A stretch of 64,000 nt of DNA from a virus, in IMG/VR virus record IMGVR_UViG_3300011116_000673, positions 1 to 64,000 of that record, one strand, 5' to 3'. A program made the translations under genes and the position numbers. Of the stretch, positions 34,376-43,000 are shown piece after piece; position 1 is the stretch's first letter; each line of letters begins with the position of its first letter. The notes under the pieces were generated by a model. The model worked only from the letters and a program-made list of their open reading frames with translations. It did not search any database and had not been told where the DNA came from.

Positions 34376-34658
34376 TTCTCTTATTAACAGAGCCATAGTC
34401 TCTTACGCTGACCAAAATACTGGGGTAATAAAAGTGCGAATACCGTCTAAGTTTGAACCTAATGTTGTTTTAGATGTATCATTTATTGGTAGAAAAAAAG
34501 TAAATGGGGTCTGGCCTGTACCAGCAATTGGAGATCAAGTAGTGGTTACTGCCGATAACTCTGACTACACAAATGTGTTTATTCTTAACCTTAATCCACC
34601 AACAACTACCCCAACAGATGGATATGGATCTATCCTTTCTGTACAAGTTTTTAGTTAA
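34365..34658 (+). CDS. Baseplate spike protein, OB-fold (gpV/gp5-like)
   Basis: 97 residues forming a single OB-fold: AIVSYADQNTGVIKVRIPSK, then VWPVPAIGDQVVVTADNSDYTNVFIL, the G-D-x-V-V pattern of gp5 N-terminal / gpV domains. No needle or lysozyme domain follows, so this is a short spike base and a separate tip may be needed. Order hub, spike, gp25, gpJ is typical of the P2-like baseplate. Confidence 0.75.
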   Translation: MFTDSLINRAIVSYADQNTGVIKVRIPSKFEPNVVLDVSFIGRKKVNGVWPVPAIGDQVVVTADNSDYTNVFILNLNPPTTTPTDGYGSILSVQVFS

Positions 34659-34670
34659 ATTAGGAAAATT

Positions 34671-35066
34671 ATGTCAATGTTAAAAATTCCTTTAGAGATT
34701 TCTTCTTCAGGGGGTTTTGCTCGCCTGGACACTATAGAACAAAAAGTAAAACAAAAAATAATAGATTATCTAAGCACCTCAACATTTGAACGAGCCATGT
34801 CTCCAGCTTATGGTGCAAATGCTAACGCTTTAATTTTTGAAAATTATGATTCGTTGTTTTTTGAAGAATTTAAAATAGATGCGTTAGATGGTTTAAGAAA
34901 ACATGTTTCTGGAGTTCAAATATTAGACGTGAGACTAACTCCTACAGACACAACCACTGGGTTTGCCGCCGTAGCTCTTAGCGTAGATTATGTTATTCCT
35001 ACTTTTGGAAAGCAACAAGTAACTCTTGATATATTTACACCAGCATCTATTAGCGAGGACTTTTAA
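34671..35066 (+). CDS. Baseplate wedge protein gp25/gpW-like
   Basis: 131 residues, ribosome site TTAGG. Features of the gp25-like family are DTIEQKVKQKIIDYLSTS, MSPAYGAN and a helix with LDGLRKHVSG then beta strands VQILDVRLTP and ALSVDYVIPT. It links the wedges to the hub. The next start lies 2 bases after the stop. Confidence 0.8.
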   Translation: MSMLKIPLEISSSGGFARLDTIEQKVKQKIIDYLSTSTFERAMSPAYGANANALIFENYDSLFFEEFKIDALDGLRKHVSGVQILDVRLTPTDTTTGFAAVALSVDYVIPTFGKQQVTLDIFTPASISEDF

Positions 35067-35068
35067 TT

Positions 35069-36874
35069 ATGGCCGGATTTGATTACACCAGCAGAGACTA
35101 CAACTCTATTAGAACTGATTTGTTTGCTAGAGCAACCGAGATTTTGCCTGAATGGACCTCTCGTGACAGTTCTGATTTTGGTGTTTTGTTCATTGACCTA
35201 GTTGCCTACATGGGAGATATCTTTCATTATTACTTAGACGAAGCGGCTAAAGAGTCCTTTTTGGATACTGCAACACGTCGTTCATCCCTTTTGGCCATTG
35301 CAAGTCTTTTGGATTATTTGCCTCACGGAAGAACACCAGCTAAAACTAGTATCACATTAAACGCAGCATCTTCTATAGCGACTAATGCTGTTCCTATTTT
35401 AATTCCTGCAAATACTGTGTTTCTTGCTCGTCCATTAATTAGTACTGCAGAGCCAGTTGCGTTCACATCAAACACTTCTATTGCATTTAATGCAGACGGA
35501 ACTCCAATCCCTGGATACACAACTTATGCTAAAGCAAGTCCTGCGACACTCCAACTAACTGAAGGAGAGTTGTTTACCGAAACCTTTACTAGCAATGGCG
35601 CTCTTTCTCAAAAATTTACGTTGTCTAAATTAGGAGTGGTTGTAGATTCAATCACGGTAGATGTTGCTGAAGGCCTTAACGGAGCAAACGTTTCTTACGC
35701 AAGAGTTGACCGTTTAATTGAAAGCACTAGTTCTGATCTAGTATTTACCACACGAATACTTGCCACTGATGAACTGGAACTTAGTTTTGGTAATGCAATT
35801 CACGGTAAAGTCCCAACAACTAATGCCGTGGTGACTATTAACTACCGAAGAAGTCGTGGGTCGGCTGGAAACGTTGAAGCAAACTCTGTTAATCAATTTG
35901 CTTCATTAACTAACCCATTTGGACCTGCATATGACGGAATAGTAATTACTCCAAATGCCTCAAGAGCTTTTGGTGGATCTGATTCTGAAAGCATTGCATC
36001 GTTAAAAAACAACATTCCAGCATCGTTTAGATCACAAGATAGAGCTGTGTCTTTATCTGATTATGAAGAACTTACTTTGCGAGTTCCAGGAATTGTCAAA
36101 GCAAAAGCCGAAGTAGTATCTGGTGCTGCAGCAAAGCAAGGTGTGATAACTAACAAAGCTAAAACATCGACTGTGGCCCTGTTAACAACAAGTTCAGCAC
36201 ATGGACTGACCACTAACGAGTACGTAGGTGTATTTGGTGTTGATGACACCTTTGATGGGACTTATGTAGTAACGGGTACACCTACTCCTACAACGTTTAC
36301 TTATGCTCTTGTTTCGGCAAGCGTAGCGTCTGCAAGTGTGGCGTCAACCGCAACATACAAAAATGCGCAAGTTAAAATTTATGCATTAATTAGTCCCGAT
36401 GTCTACGATGGTTTACTACCTTCTAACCCAACCACTAGCCCCCTTACGTTAGACACACATGCAAGAGATCTTGTATACGAATACATTTCTCCACGAGAAA
36501 TTGTTGGCGTTAATTCTTTAGTCATGCCTTCTGTAGCGTTGTCTTCTGTAAAAATTACTTGTTCAATTTCTGCATTGTCTAACTTTGTACAAAACTCAGT
36601 GCAAGATAGTGTTGAAGACGCAATTAAAGAATTATTTGTTTTTGATAAATTGTCTTTTGGACAAACCTTAACGTTGGGTGTTTTGTATAGAACTATTTTG
36701 GCTGTTCCTGGTGTGGATTATGTAAACATCACACGATTTACTACTGGAAATTCAAACGTTATAGATACTGCAAGTCTTAGCCCCAATGTTCAAGGAGTTC
36801 AAGCAGCTGCAAACTCGTTGTTATTGCTAACCCAATTGGCAGTTACTGTTACTGGCGGAATTGCTGCTGTCTAA
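35069..36874 (+). CDS. Baseplate protein J-like (gp6-type wedge)
   Basis: 601 residues. Begins with FDYTSRDYNSIRTDLFARA, then DFGVLFIDLVAYMGDIFHYYLDEAAKE and RSSLLAIASLLDY, typical of large J-like wedge proteins in myoviruses. The middle has VTINYRRSRGSAGNVEANSV and DYEELTLRVPGIVKAKAEV, the core of the gpJ family. C-terminal helices with TILAVPGVDYVNI also agree. It forms the wedge ring; overlaps the next ATG by one base. Confidence 0.88.
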   Translation: MAGFDYTSRDYNSIRTDLFARATEILPEWTSRDSSDFGVLFIDLVAYMGDIFHYYLDEAAKESFLDTATRRSSLLAIASLLDYLPHGRTPAKTSITLNAASSIATNAVPILIPANTVFLARPLISTAEPVAFTSNTSIAFNADGTPIPGYTTYAKASPATLQLTEGELFTETFTSNGALSQKFTLSKLGVVVDSITVDVAEGLNGANVSYARVDRLIESTSSDLVFTTRILATDELELSFGNAIHGKVPTTNAVVTINYRRSRGSAGNVEANSVNQFASLTNPFGPAYDGIVITPNASRAFGGSDSESIASLKNNIPASFRSQDRAVSLSDYEELTLRVPGIVKAKAEVVSGAAAKQGVITNKAKTSTVALLTTSSAHGLTTNEYVGVFGVDDTFDGTYVVTGTPTPTTFTYALVSASVASASVASTATYKNAQVKIYALISPDVYDGLLPSNPTTSPLTLDTHARDLVYEYISPREIVGVNSLVMPSVALSSVKITCSISALSNFVQNSVQDSVEDAIKELFVFDKLSFGQTLTLGVLYRTILAVPGVDYVNITRFTTGNSNVIDTASLSPNVQGVQAAANSLLLLTQLAVTVTGGIAAV

Positions 36875-38514
36875 TGGCTTTTAAATCTTTTAGAGTTCGT
36901 AGGGTTGACCTAGTCGGAAGTCCCGACATCAACCCGTTTGGCTCCTATGTTCGTGGAACAGACACAGATGCTCCTGCAGGTTTAACACGTTCAGACGCCG
37001 ATAGTGCGCTGCGAGCAGATGGGTTTATTGCAGCTATCCCTGTTTTTGCAAACGCAGAATTTAGCGCAACATCAACAACATATTCTTCTGTTAATTTATC
37101 GTGGTCACCTTTTGTGTTAATTAATCCCGCTACAAATGGAGTTGGTATTTCAAACATTCAAGCAGTTGTAGTTGTCTACTCATCTACTGGTGCACCAGAA
37201 ACTGTTGCCGATGGAACTATCATTAAAACACAATCGTATAATGACCTAACGTACGCCGTAACTCATCAAAACGTTCCATCTGGTAAATGGGCTTATTACT
37301 CTTTGTTCTTATACTACAACCAGAGTGGAGTTGGAGCATCTGGAGTTAACTGGTATGAAAGGGTTGCAACATTACAAGAATTAGTGCCCAAAGATTATGG
37401 ATTAACAGAACAACTTTGGAATCGCATCCCCTCTTATTATCGGGTAAACGACACTTTAGGAGCAGCAACTGACCCGATTGGTTTGTCTCGTGGATACCTG
37501 TATCGGTTTTTAGATGTTTTTGGTTTTGAATTTAATAAAATGCGAACTTTATTACAATCTGTTATTTCCCAATATGATCCTGAAGAAACAGAAACTGAAA
37601 GCATTGAGCAACTATCTAAATTAGTAGGTTTAGAAGTAACTCCACAGGACATTGGTACATCACGAATCAGAACAATTATTAAAGATATTACTTACTACAG
37701 ACAACGTAAAGGAACGTTAGATGCGTTTAAACAATATCTTGTTGCGCTTACGGGTTCTCAAGTTGACGTTGAAGAGTCAACAAGTAATCCTCGTTATTCC
37801 TTTAAGGTCCACGCCGAGCGAGCAAACTTAGTAGCAGATTCATTATTTGTAGTTGAATCTGGAACTAAAAAATGGAACTTAACAACACAATCTGCTTCTG
37901 TTACTTACACAAAATCAGGCAAGTACATTACTGTAACTAACTCAGGAAGTTCATCAGCACAATTTGCTTTGATGTCCACCGTGGCTGTTCCAGTAAAAGA
38001 CAATACCGATTATTGGTCTTCTATTGAAATTACAACGGCTTCTGCTGGAAGTATTTGGAGTGCTCAATGGGCATCGGCATCGGCATCATGGTCTAACTGG
38101 TCAACCAGTAACCAAAGCAATCAAATTATTCCTGCAAACCTAAGTCCAGATAATAGAAAAATAATCTTAAAACCAGTACAGAACACCACGGCTATGTTGT
38201 ATCCAGTTCTTATTTTTGGTTTAGAAGCTGGAAAATCCACCACAATAACTAAATGGATGGTTGAACCAAACACGTATGGAAGTTTTTTTAACGGAGACAC
38301 AGATTTTGGTGGATTCGTATATCAAAACAATAAATCAGATTACGGTTGGAGCGGCTCTCCATATGCTTCGTACTCAACTTATTCAACCAACCGAACAAAA
38401 GTTCAAGAAACTATTGAACTGTTGTTGCCAAAATTGTTGCCTGTTACTATGCTAATAAATACAGCAACAACTTTAGGACCAACTTCTTTTGATTGGATAC
38501 CAGGAAAAACATGA
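36874..38514 (+). CDS. Tail protein I-like baseplate protein with C-terminal beta domain
   Basis: 546 residues. About 170-310 carry LWNRIPSYYRVNDTL, YLYRFLDVFGFEFNKM, then SIEQLSKLVGLEV and YYRQRKGTLDAFKQYLVALTG, the gpI-family core. The preceding part is fibronectin-like (VNLSWSPFVLINPAT). The C-terminal ~230 residues are a beta-rich, Ser/Trp-rich domain (SIWSAQWASASASWSNWSTS) resembling carbohydrate-binding modules. It completes the baseplate and may hold the fibres. The next gene begins with an ATGA overlap. Confidence 0.8.
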   Translation: MAFKSFRVRRVDLVGSPDINPFGSYVRGTDTDAPAGLTRSDADSALRADGFIAAIPVFANAEFSATSTTYSSVNLSWSPFVLINPATNGVGISNIQAVVVVYSSTGAPETVADGTIIKTQSYNDLTYAVTHQNVPSGKWAYYSLFLYYNQSGVGASGVNWYERVATLQELVPKDYGLTEQLWNRIPSYYRVNDTLGAATDPIGLSRGYLYRFLDVFGFEFNKMRTLLQSVISQYDPEETETESIEQLSKLVGLEVTPQDIGTSRIRTIIKDITYYRQRKGTLDAFKQYLVALTGSQVDVEESTSNPRYSFKVHAERANLVADSLFVVESGTKKWNLTTQSASVTYTKSGKYITVTNSGSSSAQFALMSTVAVPVKDNTDYWSSIEITTASAGSIWSAQWASASASWSNWSTSNQSNQIIPANLSPDNRKIILKPVQNTTAMLYPVLIFGLEAGKSTTITKWMVEPNTYGSFFNGDTDFGGFVYQNNKSDYGWSGSPYASYSTYSTNRTKVQETIELLLPKLLPVTMLINTATTLGPTSFDWIPGKT

Positions 38515-38765
38515 ACTACATAATTTGTGCACTAGCCGTTTACAAACTGTTACAAGTAATTGATTTGCTTTTACCTAAAGAAGCAATGCCTTGGGTTAAA
38601 GTTTTAGCGGGAGTTGTTGTCTCTTATGCAGCTTCGTTTATTGTTGATGTAGAAAACATTTGGTTGGGCGGTTTAGTCATTGCAACACTTGCTGGTTTAT
38701 GCCACACAGTGCTACGATGTCTGACTTATCTAGGAGATATGGCACATAACAAGTCTTTAAAATAG
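38511..38765 (+). CDS. Small membrane protein, three hydrophobic helices
   Basis: 84 residues from ATG 38511 (ATGA overlap with the baseplate gene; the in-frame ATG 38493 lies deeper inside it). Hydrophobic stretches are IICALAVYKLLQVIDLLL, VKVLAGVVVSYAASFIV and LGGLVIATLAGLCHTVL. It could be a holin-like or membrane-anchoring protein at the end of the tail operon. Unknown. Confidence 0.55.
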   Translation: MNYIICALAVYKLLQVIDLLLPKEAMPWVKVLAGVVVSYAASFIVDVENIWLGGLVIATLAGLCHTVLRCLTYLGDMAHNKSLK

Positions 38766-38774
38766 GAGGACAAC

Positions 38775-39401
38775 ATGCAGAAGTCTAGGTACTACATAAT
38801 TGCTGGTACTGGTAATTCAAGCGCCAATGTAATAGAAACTGGTTTAAGCGACGTGTCGTTGACCGCAAAAGAGTTTGTGGTTCTTTGGACTGGCAAACCC
38901 ACCGATGGTCAGAGTCGTGTTTACGATTGGCTCATAGAACATTCAGCGTCATTCACAGTAATTCATTCCGATACAAAAGTTCATCACATTGTTGAGGGTG
39001 CTGCAAACAGAGTATTAAAAGTAGACAACCTTGTTGAAGATAGTTTGGACAGTTACCCTGATGCCACAGTACTTGTTTTATGGGATGAAGTTGCTACTTT
39101 TGACCAGCCCACTCAGTTTGTAGAAGAGACCGTTCTTATGGCTAATTCAAAGGGTATGGAGACTTTAGACCTTTGCAACGGTTTAGTCCCACTAACAGTT
39201 GGGGAACCAACAGAAGACAAGCCCGTAGAGGCCTCTAGGAAGCCCCAGGATGCGTCAAAAAAGGATACCCTTCCCCCTACACAGGATTCAAGTTCTAAGC
39301 CCTCTAATGAGCTGTATACGCTTACCTATGTAAATAACGGTCAACTTGCCACAATTAGTGGTTCTAAGAAAAAAATACTGGAGTTCTTAAACCCACAGTG
39401 A
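38775..39401 (+). CDS. Hypothetical alpha/beta protein, disordered linker
   Basis: 208 residues, ribosome site AGGAGG. Residues 1-135 have alternating strands and helices: YYIIAGTGNSS, FVVLWTGKPTDGQSRVYDWLI, ATVLVLWDEV. This suggests a Rossmann-like fold. About 145-185 is a Lys/Ser/Pro/Asp linker, then a small beta end (YTLTYVNNGQLATISGSKK). Last gene before the structured leader of the replication block. Function unknown. Confidence 0.6.
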   Translation: MQKSRYYIIAGTGNSSANVIETGLSDVSLTAKEFVVLWTGKPTDGQSRVYDWLIEHSASFTVIHSDTKVHHIVEGAANRVLKVDNLVEDSLDSYPDATVLVLWDEVATFDQPTQFVEETVLMANSKGMETLDLCNGLVPLTVGEPTEDKPVEASRKPQDASKKDTLPPTQDSSSKPSNELYTLTYVNNGQLATISGSKKKILEFLNPQ

Positions 39402-39404
39402 GGA

Positions 39405-39502
39405 CGTTGGTAAGAAGGGAAACCAACGCCCCCACTATCAAGTGGGCCTTGCGCAGTTACTAAATAACTCGCAATAGTAAACAGGAGAAGGGAACTGTTT
39501 AC
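39405..39502 (+). ncRNA. Structured leader with two hairpins sharing one loop sequence
   Basis: In the 143-base gap before the initiator gene I see three perfect hairpins. P1: CGTTGGT/ACCAACG (39405-39428) with loop AAGAAGGGAA. P2: CCCACT-ATCA-AGTGGG (39431-39446). P3: GTAAACAG/CTGTTTAC (39477-39502) with loop GAGAAGGGAA. P1 and P3 have unrelated stems but loops identical in nine of ten bases. No U-tract follows any of them, and a ribosome site (GAGG, 39531) lies downstream. It looks like a regulatory RNA or protein-binding leader; the ligand is unknown. Confidence 0.55.
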
Positions 39503-39544
39503 TTACCAAAAGCATAACACGATCACTAGAGAGGATGCAACTAT

Positions 39545-40120
39545 ATGAAACAGAAAAGTGCAGGCGAGAATACCAAATTAGGAGGTCCTTGGATTTCCAT
39601 ACCGACTTGGGTTGTTAAGTACATGAAAGGCGATTCCATAGCTTTGCACGTATTGACTTGTGCCATTGGTTACATGAATACACATGATCAAACTTTATCT
39701 ACGACCTATGACGTTTTGGCTAGAGATACCGGATACAACCGTAGGACTGTGATTAGGGCTATGCATCGTTTGGTTGAGATTGGGGTCATTCGCAAAATTG
39801 TAAAGATGGGTAGGCATGGAAAGAACATGCCAAATTTGTACGTAATTACGTACAATACGGCAGCCGCAGAAGCCTTAATTAATGGGGGTGACTCCAGAGA
39901 CACTGGGGTATTTAGTAGTGACTCTACAGACACTCCTGCAGTGACTCCAGAGACACTCATATTGAGTGACTCCACAGACACCCAAATAAGAAAGAAAAAT
40001 AATTATAAGAAGGAAAACCAAAAGAAAGGGAAGAGTACTAAGAGCTTAGATCTATACTCAACGGACAGTCGGTGGAACCGACAGTTAAAACTTACTGACG
40101 GGAGAAACAGCAATGGGTAA
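39545..40120 (+). CDS. Winged-helix replication-initiator-like protein
   Basis: 191 residues, ribosome site GAGG. The N-terminal 100 residues form a helix-turn-helix: SIALHVLTCAIGYMN, TYDVLARDTGYNRRTVIRAMHRLVEIGVIRKI and a wing, the HTH_36 style of phage replication proteins. About 110-150 is an Asp/Ser/Thr tract produced by iteron-like DNA repeats (see the repeat feature), then a Lys-rich end. It is first in the replication operon and is followed by a helicase loader, as lambda O precedes P. Probably the origin binder. Confidence 0.7.
   Translation: MKQKSAGENTKLGGPWISIPTWVVKYMKGDSIALHVLTCAIGYMNTHDQTLSTTYDVLARDTGYNRRTVIRAMHRLVEIGVIRKIVKMGRHGKNMPNLYVITYNTAAAEALINGGDSRDTGVFSSDSTDTPAVTPETLILSDSTDTQIRKKNNYKKENQKKGKSTKSLDLYSTDSRWNRQLKLTDGRNSNG
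39888..39982 (+). repeat. Four iteron-like 17-bp direct repeats
   Basis: Copies of GTGACTCCAGAGACACT start at 39888, 39918, 39941 and 39966. Copies 1 and 3 are identical; copies 2 and 4 each differ at two bases. Start-to-start distances are 30, 23 and 25. Copy 3 is read in a different codon phase from the other three (VTPETL against DSRDT/DSTDT), so the DNA rather than the protein is conserved. Confidence 0.75.
39888..40040. other. Candidate replication origin (iterons plus A-rich tract)
   Basis: The four repeats are followed at once by an A-rich, strongly purine-biased tract (about 39983-40040, with AAATAATTATAAG in it) suitable as a DNA unwinding element. The whole lies inside the gene of the probable initiator and just upstream of helicase loader, helicase and primase genes. 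This copies the arrangement of the lambda origin inside gene O. Inferred, not proven. Confidence 0.55.
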
Positions 40121-40280
40121 AGGTATGCGGTGGATGTGGGAGTACAGCGAAAAAGAAATAAACGATAAAGGCAAAGAAGTGATAGTGCCCAAATTGTCTT
40201 TGACTCCAGTTGAGAACGGCAAAAAAATTAAAGTCATGTACATCGTTGATAAAAGCAAAAAGAGTTTGGATAATGATTGA
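40113..40280 (+). CDS. Small basic protein
   Basis: 55 residues, ATG 40113 overlapping the end of the initiator gene (ATGGGTAA) and preceded by GGGAG. Sequence MGKGMRWMWEYSEKEIND... with a lysine-rich second half ending KSKKSLDND. Overlap with genes on both sides supports it. Function unknown; presumably a replication accessory factor. Confidence 0.5.
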   Translation: MGKGMRWMWEYSEKEINDKGKEVIVPKLSLTPVENGKKIKVMYIVDKSKKSLDND

Positions 40281-40671
40281 TGATTGGGGCGGTAAAACAT
40301 TAGGCGCCGACGAACCCGTCAGTAAACCGCCTGCTAAAAAGAAAAGTTCAACAACTGGATTGGTGGCTTACTTTAGAGATGCAACAATTAGTAAGAACAT
40401 GACATTAAACGCTCCGGTTAACGGTATGGCTTTGATGAAAGTATTTAAGAACCTGCAAGAAAAAGGCGTGACAATAGAACAGATTTACAAAATGATTGAC
40501 GTGTTTGCTCACGAGATTAAACAAACACCATTGCCAACAGATGTACCAACGTGGAAAGGGTTTGCGTCGCGCTTGGATGCTTTAAAGAAAAAAGTAGATA
40601 CACCATTGTCAAAGTACGATTATTCCGAATACACTGTTGACAAGAGATTGATGAAAGGTACACATGAGTGA
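40273..40671 (+). CDS. Hypothetical replication-block protein
   Basis: 132 residues from ATG 40273 (overlapping the previous gene by 8 bases). It starts with a disordered Lys/Pro part (about 15-26) followed by helices: GLVAYFRDATISKN, MALMKVFKNLQEKGVTIEQIYKMIDVF, WKGFASRLDALKKKVD. The first gene between initiator and loader, it may bridge them. No family was recognised. Confidence 0.6.
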   Translation: MIDDWGGKTLGADEPVSKPPAKKKSSTTGLVAYFRDATISKNMTLNAPVNGMALMKVFKNLQEKGVTIEQIYKMIDVFAHEIKQTPLPTDVPTWKGFASRLDALKKKVDTPLSKYDYSEYTVDKRLMKGTHE

Positions 40672-41314
40672 ATGGCACTCTGCAAAGTATTGGCGCAACA
40701 GACAACCTATAGAGCGCCTAAAGAATGCGCACATACCAAAACGCTTTACTAAAAAAACTTTAGATGATTACAACACGGAATTAGGAAGTCCTGATGTTGT
40801 TACATACGTTCGCCAATGGTTAACCAACATTGAACACAATAAAGAATGCGGAGAAGGTCTTTATTTCTTTGGCGGTTCTGGAAGTGGAAAGACACATGTT
40901 GCATGTGGTTTACTTCGTGAGATCGTTTTAAATCACCAACTAAGTGGCTTTTTTATAACGGCTGAAAAGTTTGTTGAAGCATCATACGATGAGATGAATC
41001 CTGACAATGTTTTATCTGACATGTACTCCGACGAATATATGTTGAAGTACATCAACGCTGTGTACGACGTTTTGGTTTTGGACAACCTTGGTTCAGAACG
41101 AATGACTGACTTTACAAAGAAGGCAATTACTTCTATGTTGAATAGTCGCTACGAACAACAGTTAATTACAATCATTACTAGTGAGATTCCATTATCACGT
41201 TTAAGCGATATTTATGGACCACGTGTTGCTTCTATTTTGAGTGAATGTTGCTGCGTGTTGCCTTTCTTAGGAAAGGATTATCGTTTATTGGACCCACATT
41301 ATGCAGGGGAATGA
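40664..41314 (+). CDS. DnaC-like helicase loader (AAA+ ATPase)
   Basis: 216 residues. Walker A GGSGSGKTH (about 70-78), Walker B LVLDNLGSE (about 143-150), sensor-1-like IITSEIPLSRL and an arginine-bearing DIYGPRVASIL: the DnaC/IstB/DnaA AAA+ form. It loads the hexameric helicase encoded at 41741. Start overlaps the previous gene by 8 bases. The order initiator, loader, helicase, primase is coherent. Confidence 0.82.
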   Translation: MSEWHSAKYWRNRQPIERLKNAHIPKRFTKKTLDDYNTELGSPDVVTYVRQWLTNIEHNKECGEGLYFFGGSGSGKTHVACGLLREIVLNHQLSGFFITAEKFVEASYDEMNPDNVLSDMYSDEYMLKYINAVYDVLVLDNLGSERMTDFTKKAITSMLNSRYEQQLITIITSEIPLSRLSDIYGPRVASILSECCCVLPFLGKDYRLLDPHYAGE

Positions 41315-41741
41315 TTTAGCTTCCTTTTCTCCAATCTCTCAAGCAACAATGTTTGAGGGCGTTCTGGCATCAGAGCCGGAAGGGTTATCTAAAATTAGAG
41401 CACGTGTTGCACTGACTGCAAAAAATTGGGAACAGTACATATCTTTTTGGAAGGTAAACGAAATACCTGTAAAGCACGCAATTGATTTAATTAACAGATA
41501 TAACGTGGGGATAGTTGTTTATACGCTGTTGCCCGACTATCTTGTTGACAGCATTGAAAAGTGGTTAGTAAGAAAAGGGATATCAACAGTAGTAACGGCG
41601 TATAAATCAATTGATGAGTTAGCATACGACCTCAGATTTTTTCCGTCCATACAGAAGGTGTACACAGCAAATGAAGAGCACGCAAAGATTATTGGATTTA
41701 GATCCACGGTGGTTACACCCAAGACTGCGTGGTCTGCGTAA
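41301..41741 (+). CDS. Hypothetical alpha/beta protein
   Basis: 146 residues overlapping the loader by 14 bases. Segments ARVALTAKNWEQYISFWK, NVGIVVYTLLPDYLVDSIEKWLVRKGI and VYTANEEHAKIIGFRSTVV alternate strands and helices, as in a small HAD- or Toprim-like fold without visible catalytic residues. Overlap by one base with the helicase ATG. Unknown role in replication. Confidence 0.55.
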   Translation: MQGNDLASFSPISQATMFEGVLASEPEGLSKIRARVALTAKNWEQYISFWKVNEIPVKHAIDLINRYNVGIVVYTLLPDYLVDSIEKWLVRKGISTVVTAYKSIDELAYDLRFFPSIQKVYTANEEHAKIIGFRSTVVTPKTAWSA

Positions 41742-43000
41742 TGGCTAGTGCAGAACATCTCTTAATCAGCAAGGTAATTCAAACTAAAGATTTATCAGTT
41801 GCTCTAAAGGCTGGCGTAAAAGAAGACCACTTCACAGCAGAGTGGTCCAAAGTTTGGTCATGGTTAATTACCTTTTGGAGAGACCACGGCGAAGTTCCAT
41901 CTAAGCGAGCGCTTAGTCAAGAGTTTGGAGACATTCGTTTAATCACTGCTGAAGATGAACCATTTACAGCACTCATTGACGAGGTCTACGAAGCGTATCG
42001 TCATCGCAACTTGCTCGAGGCTATGGCTCTTGCAATGCCGTCTTTGGAAGCTGGAGACACTGCTAAAGCATTACTTGATCTTGCAAATGGTTTACAAAAG
42101 GCATCTGCAGAAACAGCACGGTTGCGTGACATCAACCTTATTGAAACCTGGGAATCACGAGTTGACAAATACAAAGAATTACAAAGCACTCCAAACGCAT
42201 TGCGTGGTATTCCAACTGGCCTACTTGGTTTAGACAGAATCACATCTGGGTTTAGACCACAGCAACTTATTACATTTGTAGGTGAAGCAAAGAAAGGTAA
42301 GTCCTTGATGACTCTCATCATGGCAAATGCCGCCCACCTTCACGGCAAGTCACCGCTATTTGTTTCGTTTGAAATGTCTGCTGAAGAGCAAGCAGCACGA
42401 TACGACGCAATTGTTTCTAAGGTTGCCTACACAAACATCTTGCGTGGTTCTTTGACGAACAACGAATTAGAAAAGATTGCAAGCACCTTGCGTATGCGAA
42501 AAAACATGCATCCATTTGTAGTCACGGAAGATACGTCATCTCTAACAACCGTAAGTGCTCTTGCTGCGAAGGTAAAAGAATTTAAACCCGACATCTTGTT
42601 TGTTGACGGTGTGTACCTTATGGACGATGAGAATGGTGAGCCTAAAGGTTCGCCACAAGCACTTACCAACATCACTAGGTCGCTAAAACGTTTGGCACAA
42701 AATGCAGACATTCCAGTAATTGGCACAACTCAAGTTTTGTCTTGGAAACTTGGCAACAAGAAATCACGCAAGATTACTGCTGACTCAATTGGCTATACAT
42801 CGTCTTTTGCCCAAGACTCAGACCTTATCGTTGGCGTGGAGTCAGACCCTGATATTGACAACCAATCAATCATCCGTGTGGTTCTTGCTCGTTCAGCACC
42901 ACTAGGTGAGATTCGCATTAACTGGGATTGGAAGAACATGGACTTCACAGAAGTAGGAGAGGACGATGACGATGATGACAGCGATTCATGGTACTACTGA
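41741..43000 (+). CDS. dnaB: Replicative DNA helicase (DnaB-like)
   Basis: 419 residues from ATG 41741 (TAATG overlap). An N-terminal helical domain is followed by GIPTGLLGLDRITSGFRPQQ, Walker A GEAKKGKS (181-188), FVSFEMSAEEQ, Walker B ILFVDGVYLM, then VIGTTQVLS and a basic finger near the end, in standard DnaB order. The C-terminus is a run of Asp (EDDDDDDSDSWYY), an acidic tail of the kind that binds partners. It unwinds the fork with the downstream primase. Confidence 0.88.
   Translation: MASAEHLLISKVIQTKDLSVALKAGVKEDHFTAEWSKVWSWLITFWRDHGEVPSKRALSQEFGDIRLITAEDEPFTALIDEVYEAYRHRNLLEAMALAMPSLEAGDTAKALLDLANGLQKASAETARLRDINLIETWESRVDKYKELQSTPNALRGIPTGLLGLDRITSGFRPQQLITFVGEAKKGKSLMTLIMANAAHLHGKSPLFVSFEMSAEEQAARYDAIVSKVAYTNILRGSLTNNELEKIASTLRMRKNMHPFVVTEDTSSLTTVSALAAKVKEFKPDILFVDGVYLMDDENGEPKGSPQALTNITRSLKRLAQNADIPVIGTTQVLSWKLGNKKSRKITADSIGYTSSFAQDSDLIVGVESDPDIDNQSIIRVVLARSAPLGEIRINWDWKNMDFTEVGEDDDDDDSDSWYY

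Noticed and set aside
39431-39446. CCCACT-ATCA-AGTGGG hairpin as a terminator of the tail operon
   Set aside because: No U-tract follows (CCTTGCGCAG), so I treat it as part of the structured leader.
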